Assembly: GCA_017996595.1 (NCBI GenBank)
Contig: JAGOGT010000025.1
Coordinates: 1 to 9,585 of the forward strand
Direction of reading: 5' to 3'
Length of the DNA stretch: 9,585 nucleotides
From: Candidatus Cloacimonadota bacterium
Lineage (GTDB): Bacteria; Cloacimonadota; Cloacimonadia; Cloacimonadales; Cloacimonadaceae
Part shown: in pieces, positions 1 through 5,896 of the stretch
How positions within the stretch are numbered: the first letter of the stretch is position 1
Layout of the letters: every line of letters begins with the position of its first letter
Notes under the pieces: generated by a model
Database searches by the model: none
The model's input: only the letters and a program-made list of their open reading frames with translations
What the model was told of the DNA's origin: nothing
Position numbers and translations under genes: made by a program

Positions 1-537
1 GGGGAAAGCAACGCTCCGGGCCTGGAGGGTGGCGAAGATAATGGCGGCCTGCAGGACGACGCCCTCAATCTCATCACCGGAAATCTTGATTCTTCCTTGC
101 TTACGCCTATCCTTTTCCCCGTGGAAAACTTCATGCGCCGCAAGCTGAAGCTGGACGATTTTTCTATCAACGCCGGTTTCATCCAGAATCTCTACACCCA
201 ATATTCCAATGATTCCAGCCAGTTGGCCGATTATGCCGATTTCGATCAATTCAGCACCGATATCGCCCAATTCAGCTCTTCGATCTTGCTGAATAACCTC
301 TCTGTATCCATGAGCAAGTATCTGGGCAGAAGATTCTTCCTGGATTATAAACTGGAACTTCAGGAGGCCACCGACCTCGAGAAGAAAACTACGCTGATGA
401 TCACTCACGGCACTTCTGTACGCCTGATGCTGCCATGGAAACTAAGGCTTGGCTACACCTTCGAATATACCCCCCAGGATGATCTCTTCACCCACGAGGT
501 GATGATCCAGCGCTCCTTCAATTTCTGGGGATTCTGA
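1..537 (+). CDS. C-terminal part of a large envelope protein, TamB/DUF490-like (5' end outside window)
   Basis: Frame 1 is open from the first base to a TGA at 535-537, so this is the last 178 codons of a longer gene. The segment has a Gly/Asp/Glu-rich stretch (about residues 1-20 of the visible part), then an amphipathic region around LLTPILFPVENFMRRKLKLD, then alternating polar/hydrophobic strands (FFLDYKLELQ, VRLMLPWKLRLGYTFEYTP) and a final aromatic end, RSFNFWGF. Such strand-rich ends with a terminal Phe are typical of outer-membrane-associated proteins. The order, with a helix-like segment before a short block of strands, fits the C-terminal DUF490 domain of TamB-like proteins, which bridge the inner and outer membranes and help move lipid or assemble outer-membrane proteins. 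The end of an LptD-type or other beta-barrel is the alternative. No catalytic motif is visible. The family call is an inference from a fragment; that the frame is coding is fairly sure. Confidence 0.55.
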   Translation, partial: GESNAPGLEGGEDNGGLQDDALNLITGNLDSSLLTPILFPVENFMRRKLKLDDFSINAGFIQNLYTQYSNDSSQLADYADFDQFSTDIAQFSSSILLNNLSVSMSKYLGRRFFLDYKLELQEATDLEKKTTLMITHGTSVRLMLPWKLRLGYTFEYTPQDDLFTHEVMIQRSFNFWGF

Positions 538-546
538 TAAAATCCT

Positions 547-577
547 TTGACAAAAAGCGCACCTTAAAAATTATGAA
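547..577 (+). promoter_or_regulatory. Possible sigma70-type promoter for the pilin-like gene
   Basis: A perfect TTGACA lies at 547-552, ten bases after the upstream stop codon. The best -10 match is TATGAA at 572-577 (4 of 6), with a rather long 19-bp spacer. It sits 30 bases before the chosen start at 607, in an A-rich stretch. The -35 match is good and the -10 and spacing are weak, so read-through from the upstream gene is equally possible. Confidence 0.35.
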
Positions 578-595
578 AAAAAATGATAAATTCCC

Positions 596-601
596 AGGAG
601 G
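596..601 (+). promoter_or_regulatory. Shine-Dalgarno site that fixes the start of the pilin-like gene at 607
   Basis: AGGAGG at 596-601 is followed by a 5-base spacer and ATG at 607-609. An in-frame ATG at 583 would place this site inside the coding region and has only an A-run upstream, so 607 is preferred. Confidence 0.8.
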
Positions 602-606
602 CGATA

Positions 607-1098
607 ATGCCGGATAATATGAAAAACGACACTGCCACCAAGCCCAAGCAGGAAACCACAACGATGCATAACAGCCGCATCTCACTGGTTGAGATGATCA
701 TGATCCTCATGCTGGTGGGGCTTGTTTTTGTGTTTTTCTTCGGAATGAAACAACTGAAAGTGGATAAAGCCCTCGAAGCTGCAGCCCAACAGAAATTCGA
801 AGCCATCGTGCCCAATTTCACCAAAATTGTGAGCGCCATGGAAGCGTATCAAAAGAAAGATGAATTTGGTGACTACCCCGCTTTCTTGGAAGAACTAAAT
901 CTGGGCAATCTCGATTCTGAAGATTTCAAATTCAGCTATCTGTTCGATACCCTCACCATCACCGCCACCTCCACCAAAGCCTTTGGCAAAGAGGATATCA
1001 AGGTGAATTATGACCTCGCAAACCGCAGCTATACAGTGGATGATCCTGCCCCAGAGAAAAAACCTACTGTGAAAGACGACTGGTTACCCCAGGAATAA
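607..1098 (+). CDS. Single-pass membrane protein with degenerate type IV pilin/pseudopilin-like N-terminus
   Basis: The product is 163 residues. Residues 1-24 are a polar, basic and Thr-rich leader. Residues 25-46 are one strongly hydrophobic helix starting I-S-L-V-E-M-I-M-I. This resembles the type IV pilin start F-T-L-I-E-L-M-I-V, and Glu29 falls where the conserved Glu+5 would be if Ile25 were residue +1. A charged, probably helical segment follows (about 48-85, ending SAMEAYQKKDEFGDYP), then a small strand-rich domain (about 100-150), as in pseudopilins. The usual prepilin-peptidase Gly at -1 is replaced by Arg24, so cleavage and methylation may not occur. The C-terminus is a Pro/Lys/Asp-rich tail. 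It lies 69 bp after the TamB-like gene and ends in its own terminator. It may be a minor pilin-like subunit of a type II/IV-type machine, or simply a membrane-anchored periplasmic protein. No further function is recognisable. Confidence 0.75.
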   Translation: MPDNMKNDTATKPKQETTTMHNSRISLVEMIMILMLVGLVFVFFFGMKQLKVDKALEAAAQQKFEAIVPNFTKIVSAMEAYQKKDEFGDYPAFLEELNLGNLDSEDFKFSYLFDTLTITATSTKAFGKEDIKVNYDLANRSYTVDDPAPEKKPTVKDDWLPQE

Positions 1099-1129
1099 CC
1101 GCCCCAGCTGCACTACGCCTTATCTTAAC

Positions 1130-1155
1130 AAGCCGGTTTAATGCCGGCTTTTTTT
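1130..1155 (+). terminator. Rho-independent terminator after the pilin-like gene
   Basis: AAGCCGG (1130-1136) pairs perfectly with CCGGCTT (1144-1150) around a 7-base loop. The descending arm runs into seven consecutive T (1149-1155). It begins 31 bases after the stop codon and closes the first transcription unit. Confidence 0.9.
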
Positions 1156-1293
1156 ATCCCTGGCATAAAAGCAGAGTATCAAACCAAGAGAAAAGAAGCC
1201 TTGATGAACAGGTTTTCCAAACAGGAGACAGACTTGTATTTTTTTTTGGCTCTATTTCAAACTTAGTGGGTAGTATTGGCAAACTGAAGGAAC

Positions 1294-1356
1294 GGAGTTC
1301 AAGCGGCTTAAATAACTCTAGACCTTAATAGTAACTTGAATAGCCGCTTGGACTTC
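1294..1356 (+). repeat. Internal hairpin A of the palindromic element
   Basis: GGAGTTCAAGCGGCT (1294-1308) pairs with AGCCGCTTGGACTTC (1342-1356) over all 15 positions if two G-U wobbles are allowed, as in a plus-strand RNA. The loop is 33 bases (1309-1341). The core GCGGCT/AGCCGC is perfect. Confidence 0.75.
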
Positions 1357-1380
1357 ATACCGTTCGTTACTTCAGCTGTT

Positions 1381-1445
1381 TGAAGTCCAAAGCGCTATTA
1401 TGCATAGGGATAAGAGCATAAATTATCTAAGCGCTTTGAACTCCA
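1381..1445 (+). repeat. Internal hairpin B of the palindromic element
   Basis: TGAAGTCCAAAGCGCT (1381-1396) pairs with AGCGCTTTGAACTCCA (1430-1445) at 14 of 16 positions. A second inner stem, TTATGC (1398-1403) with GCATAA (1416-1421), sits within the loop. The core here is GCGCT/AGCGC with an extra A:T pair, different from hairpin A but still complementary within itself. Confidence 0.75.
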
Positions 1446-1510
1446 ATCAGCGTGATGGAATCCTCTTACCCACTTGATTTGAAAGAGAGCCATTTTTTTT
1501 AACACAGAGT

Positions 1511-1530
1511 AAAAGCAGAGAAAAGCAGAG
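1511..1530 (+). repeat. Perfect 10-bp tandem repeat AAAAGCAGAG x2, third copy at 1167-1176
   Basis: Two adjacent copies lie just right of the palindromic element, after the related ACACAGAGT (1502-1510). One identical copy lies to its left (1167-1176). A/G-rich CAGAG-type runs of this kind are common low-complexity intergenic DNA. No function can be assigned. Confidence 0.7.
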
Positions 1531-1533
1531 ACA

Positions 1534-1561
1534 GTCAGGTTTCAGATGTCAGGTTTCTGGT
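1534..1561 (+). repeat. 14-bp near-perfect tandem repeat (GTCAGGTTTCWGRT x2)
   Basis: GTCAGGTTTCAGAT at 1534-1547 is followed directly by GTCAGGTTTCTGGT at 1548-1561 (12 of 14 identical). A truncated third start, GTCAG, follows at 1562-1566. Confidence 0.7.
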
Positions 1562-1631
1562 GTCAGCCCTGTCTGAAAGCTATGCCATTCACCACCATTC
1601 TTATTGTTCTCGCGATGACCATGTGATCACC

Positions 1632-1665
1632 GGGCATTTGCATGGGCATCGCATGGGCATCTCAT
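1632..1665 (+). repeat. 11-bp tandem repeat, about three units (GGGCATCGCAT type)
   Basis: GCATGGGCATC occurs twice back to back at 1640-1650 and 1651-1661, with a degenerate 12-bp unit before (GGGCATTTGCAT, 1632-1643) and a partial unit after. It lies about 330 bp upstream of the first protease. Role unknown. Confidence 0.75.
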
Positions 1666-1895
1666 GGCAACTGATTATGCAGCATCCTCTTCCCGGTTGT
1701 TAGTTATCTCTGCTTTTCTCTTGCCTATACCAGATCCTCTCTCCACGAATCACAAATGCCATACCCACGAACTGCGCATCGCATCCGTAATGGTAAATGG
1801 GATTTGTCCAGCCCCGAAAAACAAATTATATTATTATCAAATAGCAGGTATGTGTCCTCTGTCCTTGTAAATCCAAGGCGTAGATTTGCATTTAT

Positions 1896-1927
1896 TTGGA
1901 GTTTCGGCTTCATTCTTGCTTTATAAT
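1896..1927 (+). promoter_or_regulatory. Possible promoter of the Kgp-like gene (TATAAT at 1922-1927)
   Basis: A perfect -10 hexamer TATAAT is at 1922-1927, about 63 bases before the GTG start. The only upstream hexamer resembling a -35 is TTGGAG (1896-1901), with an overlong 20-bp spacer, so a -35 box is doubtful. The surrounding DNA is A/T-rich, and the 5' leader would be about 55 bases. Confidence 0.4.
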
Positions 1928-1980
1928 GAAGAGTAAAGATATAGTAGTGTAAGTGATTGATGATATTATTATAAAACGAA

Positions 1981-1986
1981 AGGAGA
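1981..1986 (+). promoter_or_regulatory. Ribosome-binding site for the GTG start of the Kgp-like gene
   Basis: AGGAGA at 1981-1986 lies four bases before GTG at 1991. The GTG is followed at once by a canonical signal peptide (K-R then a hydrophobic core), which supports this unusual start codon. Confidence 0.75.
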
Positions 1987-1990
1987 GAAC

Positions 1991-4900
1991 GTGAAAAGAC
2001 AATTTTTCATGCTCGTGTTCCTGATTCTGACGGCAGCTCTATTTGCCGCAGCGGGAACAATTCAATTGCAGAGCACCCCCACCCGGGTGGAACTGCTAAG
2101 TAAAGATGCGAACGGCCTAACGGTTAACTACAGCCTCGATGAGCTTCGCATTACCGAAGTTTCTTCCAAGGAAGGCGTGTGGTCGATGCTGGCTGCCGAT
2201 CAATATACAAGCACCAATGAACCTGGCCTGCCCGCCCTTCCCTTGATGCGCCAGCTGATTCAGGTGCCTCTTGGTGCCAGCGTTTCAGCTACTTTCACCA
2301 CTTCCCAGCAACGCACCATTGATCTGGCCACCGAAGGAGTGAATTATCCCCTCATGCCTTATCAGGAATCGGTGAGCAAGAGCGCGGATATGAACAACCT
2401 GCCTTTTGAAGTACAGCGCGATTTTTATAATGCCGATGGCTGGACAAGCTACTCCCCTGTTAAGGTTAGCGAACTTGGTATGATGCGCGGCGTGCGGATC
2501 TTTGCCCTGGATTTTGTTCCGGTGCGTTACAATCCCGCCCAAAAGAAGATCGAAGTGATCTACAATGCCCAGATCAGAGTAAGCTTCAGCGGCGGTGATC
2601 AAAGTGCCACTCGGGCCTTGCAGGCGAAGACCTATTCTCCCGCCTTTGAGCCTGTTTTCAGCAATTCCCTGCTCAATTTTGAACCCACCCGGGCTACTCT
2701 GAATCGCCATCCCATGAGCTACGTGGTGATCCTTCCGGATAACTATGTGAGTGCAATGCAGCCTTTTGTGAATTGGAAGATACAAGAGGGCTACAATGTG
2801 ATCGTAGCTCCCACCTCCACTACGGGCACTACTGCCAATGCCATCAAAACTTATCTGCAAAATATCTGGAATACCGCCACCACGGAAAATCCCGCTCCCA
2901 GCTATCTGCTGATCGTGGGTGACGTGGCTCAGGTTCCCTCCAATAACGGCACCACCGGCACCCATCCCACCGATCTTACCTACGTGAGATTGCAGGGCAC
3001 GGACTTCATGCCGGAAATGTACTTTGGCCGCTTCTCTGCCACCACCCCTGCGGAAGTAACCAATCAGGTGAATAAAACTTTGATGCACGAACAATACACC
3101 ATGCCGGATGATGATTATCTGGCTGAAGTGGTGATGATCGCCGGCGTGGACGGAACCTATGGGCCTACTCATGCCAATGGCCAGATCAATTATGGCACCA
3201 CAAACTATTTCAATGCCGCCCACGGTATCACCAGCCACACCTACCTTTATCCCACTAGCGGATCTTCCGAAGCGGCGATACTGGCAAATATCTCTGCCGG
3301 TGTGGGCTATGCAAATTACACTGCTCACGGCGATGTAACCATTTGGTACGATCCCAACGTAACCATCTCCAATGTAAACAATCTTAACAATGTAAACAAG
3401 AGTGCGTTTGTGGTAGGTAATTGCTGCCTCACCAGCAAGTTCGATGCCGCCACCTGCTTTGCGGAAGCCTGGCTGCGCGCTCCCAATAAGGGTGGCGTGG
3501 TGTATATCGGCGGAACCAACAGCACCTACTGGAACGAAGATTACTACTGGGGCGTGGGCTACAAACCACCCGTGGTAGGAACCGGTTCACCCTTTGTGCC
3601 AAACCGTACCGGTGCCTATGACGCCGTGTTCCATGACCATAATGAGCCCTTTGCAGACTGGGCCGGAAATGCCGGAAGCATGATCTTCATGGGCAATATG
3701 GCCGTAGTAGCCAGCAATAGCAGCCGCATCAACTATTATTGGGAGATCTATTCCGTGATGGGTGATCCCTCCCTGGCTCCCTATATGGGCATCCCTCAGG
3801 CCAATTCCTATGAAGCTCCCAGCCAGATGTTCCTGGGCATGAGTTCCATGGATATCCAGGCTGATCCCTACAGCTATGTGGCGCTATCCATGAATGGCGT
3901 GCTGCATGGAGTGGGTCTGGCCGATGCAGGTGGCATCCTTACCCTGAATTACACTCCCTTCACCGAACCGGGAACCGCCACTCTGGTGATGACCCGTTCA
4001 ATGCGCAAACCCCTGATCGCCAGTATCGCCATTTTACCCAATGTTGGGCCCTATGTTACGGCCGGCCAATTGGTGATCAATGATGGCAATAATAACATCG
4101 CCGAAGCCGGTGAAAGCCTGAATCTGTCGCTTGTTTTCAATAACGTAGGGGTTCAGGACGCTACGAATTTAACCGCTACCCTTTCCAGCACCAATGAATG
4201 GGTTGCAATTCCCACTCCCACTGCCACTCTGCCGAATATCCCTGCGGGACAAACTGTTACCATGACCGATCTATTCGGCGTAAACATCAATCCCAATATC
4301 CCCGATCAGGATGTGGTGGAATTTGCCATCACGGTTACCGACGGAACCAATACCTGGGTTACCGAACGTAACATGACCGTGAATGCACCCCAGCTCAGCT
4401 TTGGCAATCTCACTTATTTTGATTCCAATGGCGACGGTGTATATGTGGCAGGCGAAACTATAACCGTTAGCTTCAATGTGGCCAATACCGGACACATGAA
4501 TGCCGGCGGGGGAAACCTGTATCTGGTGGAAAATAGCCCCAATGCCACCCTGGACGTTACCAATTTCACCATTCCCGCGTTGAATATTGGCGGTACGATG
4601 CCACTATCTTTCAATGTAATGATCGGCGCCGGAGCTGTTAATGGCGAAATTATCGGGATCGGTATTGCCCTGAATTCCGGGGCACAAATGGTTAATACGA
4701 ACGCTGTGATCCCCATTGGGCCCGTGGGCGAAGGATTTGAATCCAATAGCTTCAGCACCCTTCCCTGGGTTAATAACAGCGCTGTTCCCTGGACGATTGT
4801 CACCGGTGCCTCCAATGCACATAGCGGAAGCTATGCTGCCAAATCCGGAACGATCGGAAATAATGCCAATACCGCACTGCAGCTTACCATGAATGTGGAA

Positions 4901-5785
4901 ACTGCAGGTAATATCACTTTCTGGCGCAAGGTAAGCAGTGAAAACAACTATGATTTCCTGAAGTTCTATATCGATAACGTCGAACTGGGTTCCTGGAGCG
5001 GTACCCAAGCCTGGACACAGATGACTTATCCGGTTACTACCGGCTCACACACCTTCAAGTGGACCTATGTGAAAGACGGCTCCCAAACCGGTGGCAGTGA
5101 TTCTGCCTGGATCGATGATATCATCCTACCCGGCATGGGACTGCTTACTACCCCCATTATCTTTGCCGCTCCCCAAACAATTGTCTTTGACGAAGTAGAA
5201 TCCAATGATGTGCTAAGTGCTGATCTGGTGATCCGCAATCTGGGTAATGCCGAGCTAACGGGAATTATATCCATTCCTGATCCCTTCGAGCTTACTTATG
5301 ATGGGGTTACCCACCCTGATACATACTCTTACAGCATCAGCGCCGGAGCTACCCAAACCTACGCCATTACCTACCATGCTCCTGCACAACCAAGCTCCAT
5401 TTCCGAGGATCTCATCATTACTTCCAATGATCCCAATGCCCAGAGTACCACCATTATCCTGCAGGTGATTCCCAGCACTGCCGGTGATGATCCCGGGCTC
5501 ATTCCCGTGGCTACTGCTCTGGATGCCAATTATCCCAATCCCTTCAATCCGGAAACCACCATCCGCTTCGCCACCAAGGAAGCTGGAGACGTAAGGATAA
5601 ATATCTATAACCTGAAAGGCCAATTGGTACGCAACCTGGTGAATGACAGCCGCAAAGCAGGATTCCACCGCGCCGTATGGAATGGTAAAGATGATAACGG
5701 TCGCAATGTATCCAGCGGCATCTACCTGTATCGCATGGAAACTACTGGTTTCTCTGCTACCCGGAAGATGATGCTGATGAAATAA
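1991..5785 (+). CDS. Secreted gingipain-family (C25) cysteine protease, Kgp-like, predicted Lys-specific
   Basis: The product is 1264 residues. Order: signal peptide 1-19; C25 propeptide about 30-235; catalytic domain about 240-598; C25 Ig-like domain about 600-683; two Ig-like repeats with Asp/Asn-rich loops (698-708 and 811-822); MAM/jelly-roll-like domain about 914-1047; ASH/Hydin-like domain about 1053-1160; FlgD-Ig/type-A-sorting-like end about 1177-1264 (NYPNPFNP to RKMMLMK). His446 (NYTAHG) and Cys479 (GNCCLTSKFD) are 33 residues apart, exactly as His444 and Cys477 in Porphyromonas Kgp. Asp387 (IAGVD) matches the third catalytic residue, Asp388. Thr444 and Asp517 (YWNEDYYW) match Thr442 and Asp516, which hold the P1 Lys in Kgp. 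It should cut extracellular proteins after Lys once the propeptide is removed; Arg234 or Arg239 are plausible processing points. Family membership is near certain; substrate specificity is inferred from those residues; the sorting route is less sure. Confidence 0.93.
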   Translation: MKRQFFMLVFLILTAALFAAAGTIQLQSTPTRVELLSKDANGLTVNYSLDELRITEVSSKEGVWSMLAADQYTSTNEPGLPALPLMRQLIQVPLGASVSATFTTSQQRTIDLATEGVNYPLMPYQESVSKSADMNNLPFEVQRDFYNADGWTSYSPVKVSELGMMRGVRIFALDFVPVRYNPAQKKIEVIYNAQIRVSFSGGDQSATRALQAKTYSPAFEPVFSNSLLNFEPTRATLNRHPMSYVVILPDNYVSAMQPFVNWKIQEGYNVIVAPTSTTGTTANAIKTYLQNIWNTATTENPAPSYLLIVGDVAQVPSNNGTTGTHPTDLTYVRLQGTDFMPEMYFGRFSATTPAEVTNQVNKTLMHEQYTMPDDDYLAEVVMIAGVDGTYGPTHANGQINYGTTNYFNAAHGITSHTYLYPTSGSSEAAILANISAGVGYANYTAHGDVTIWYDPNVTISNVNNLNNVNKSAFVVGNCCLTSKFDAATCFAEAWLRAPNKGGVVYIGGTNSTYWNEDYYWGVGYKPPVVGTGSPFVPNRTGAYDAVFHDHNEPFADWAGNAGSMIFMGNMAVVASNSSRINYYWEIYSVMGDPSLAPYMGIPQANSYEAPSQMFLGMSSMDIQADPYSYVALSMNGVLHGVGLADAGGILTLNYTPFTEPGTATLVMTRSMRKPLIASIAILPNVGPYVTAGQLVINDGNNNIAEAGESLNLSLVFNNVGVQDATNLTATLSSTNEWVAIPTPTATLPNIPAGQTVTMTDLFGVNINPNIPDQDVVEFAITVTDGTNTWVTERNMTVNAPQLSFGNLTYFDSNGDGVYVAGETITVSFNVANTGHMNAGGGNLYLVENSPNATLDVTNFTIPALNIGGTMPLSFNVMIGAGAVNGEIIGIGIALNSGAQMVNTNAVIPIGPVGEGFESNSFSTLPWVNNSAVPWTIVTGASNAHSGSYAAKSGTIGNNANTALQLTMNVETAGNITFWRKVSSENNYDFLKFYIDNVELGSWSGTQAWTQMTYPVTTGSHTFKWTYVKDGSQTGGSDSAWIDDIILPGMGLLTTPIIFAAPQTIVFDEVESNDVLSADLVIRNLGNAELTGIISIPDPFELTYDGVTHPDTYSYSISAGATQTYAITYHAPAQPSSISEDLIITSNDPNAQSTTIILQVIPSTAGDDPGLIPVATALDANYPNPFNPETTIRFATKEAGDVRINIYNLKGQLVRNLVNDSRKAGFHRAVWNGKDDNGRNVSSGIYLYRMETTGFSATRKMMLMK

Positions 5786-5793
5786 ATATGAGC

Positions 5794-5830
5794 GGCAGGC
5801 ACTTACATCAGGTGCCTGCCCTTTAATTTT
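5794..5830 (+). terminator. Terminator-like hairpin between the two protease genes
   Basis: GGCAGGCAC (5794-5802) pairs perfectly with GTGCCTGCC (5812-5820) around a 9-base loop, 9 bases after the stop codon. It is followed by the T-rich CTTTAATTTT (5821-5830). The T-tract is interrupted, so termination may be partial and some transcripts may continue into the second protease. Confidence 0.75.
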
Positions 5831-5886
5831 ATGAATATGAATGTAATTTCAATGTATTTAGTAAAGCACAACATCAAGGTTCGTGT

Positions 5887-5891
5887 GGAGG
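5887..5891 (+). promoter_or_regulatory. Shine-Dalgarno site that fixes the start of the RgpB-like gene at 5897
   Basis: GGAGG at 5887-5891 sits five bases before ATG at 5897. The frame stays open to an ATG at 5831, but that would add 22 residues (ending KVRVEEP) ahead of an otherwise perfect signal peptide and has no ribosome-binding site. 5897 is therefore chosen. No clear -35/-10 pair was found in 5831-5886. Confidence 0.85.
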
Positions 5892-5896
5892 AACCC

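Larger units (their letters stand above)
1248..1491. mobile_element. MITE-like palindromic element, 244 bp, with 25-bp imperfect terminal inverted repeats and ATTTTTTTT flanks
   Basis: The left end (1248-1272, starting GGCTCT and ending GTGGGTA) is the reverse complement of the right end (1467-1491, TACCCAC to AGAGCC) at 21 of 25 positions. Just outside lie matching direct repeats: ATTTTTTTT at 1238-1246 (one further T at 1247) and ATTTTTTTT at 1492-1500, a candidate 9-bp target duplication. Inside are four copies of a 15-16 bp motif in alternating orientation: 1294-1308 (+), 1342-1356 (-), 1381-1396 (+) and 1430-1445 (-). They form two strong hairpins. No transposase or other ORF is present, so movement would depend on an enzyme encoded elsewhere. 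The alternative is a structured non-coding RNA or a large cruciform with a chance T-tract on each side. A homopolymer flank is weak evidence for a duplication. Confidence 0.55.
1157..1990. other. 834-bp region without a credible gene, rich in short repeats
   Basis: No reading frame here has both a ribosome-binding site and convincing protein character. The region holds a palindromic MITE-like element (1248-1491), three copies of AAAAGCAGAG (1167-1176, 1511-1520, 1521-1530), a 14-bp near-perfect tandem pair (1534-1561), an 11-bp tandem repeat (1632-1665) and a TATAAT box (1922-1927). It appears more A/T-rich and lower in complexity than the flanking genes. Nothing definite is seen in 1666-1890. 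Most of it reads as repeat-driven accessory DNA, with the promoter of the first protease in the last 100 bp. Confidence 0.7.

Noticed and set aside
583..606. Upstream in-frame ATG for the pilin-like gene
   Set aside because: AGGAGG at 596-601 is ideally placed for the ATG at 607, and nothing comparable precedes 583.
1248..1491. CRISPR array or tRNA-like gene
   Set aside because: The repeated motif alternates in orientation and is not separated by even spacers. No tRNA cloverleaf or anticodon arm is present.
1467..1500. Right end of the palindrome read as a simple terminator (arm followed by eight T)
   Set aside because: The pairing arm is about 200 bases away at 1248-1272, and the same T-tract also occurs before the left end. 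A target duplication or palindromic element explains both better.
1664..1913. Short open frames in the intergenic region (68 codons plus, 62 codons minus)
   Set aside because: No Shine-Dalgarno site, low-complexity surroundings, and no recognisable protein character. They overlap each other on opposite strands.
2285..3328. Long antisense open frame (347 codons) inside the first protease
   Set aside because: His/Gly/Ile-rich translation typical of the reverse strand of a well-coded gene. No ribosome-binding site or domain is visible, and the plus strand encodes a certain C25 protease.
4720..5140. Full haemagglutinin/adhesin domain array as in RgpA or Kgp of P. gingivalis
   Set aside because: Only one jelly-roll-like domain is present per protein, and the remainder are Ig-type spacers.
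5831..5896. 22-residue N-terminal extension of the second protease
   Set aside because: It would bury the signal peptide behind a charged leader and lacks a ribosome-binding site. GGAGG supports ATG 5897.
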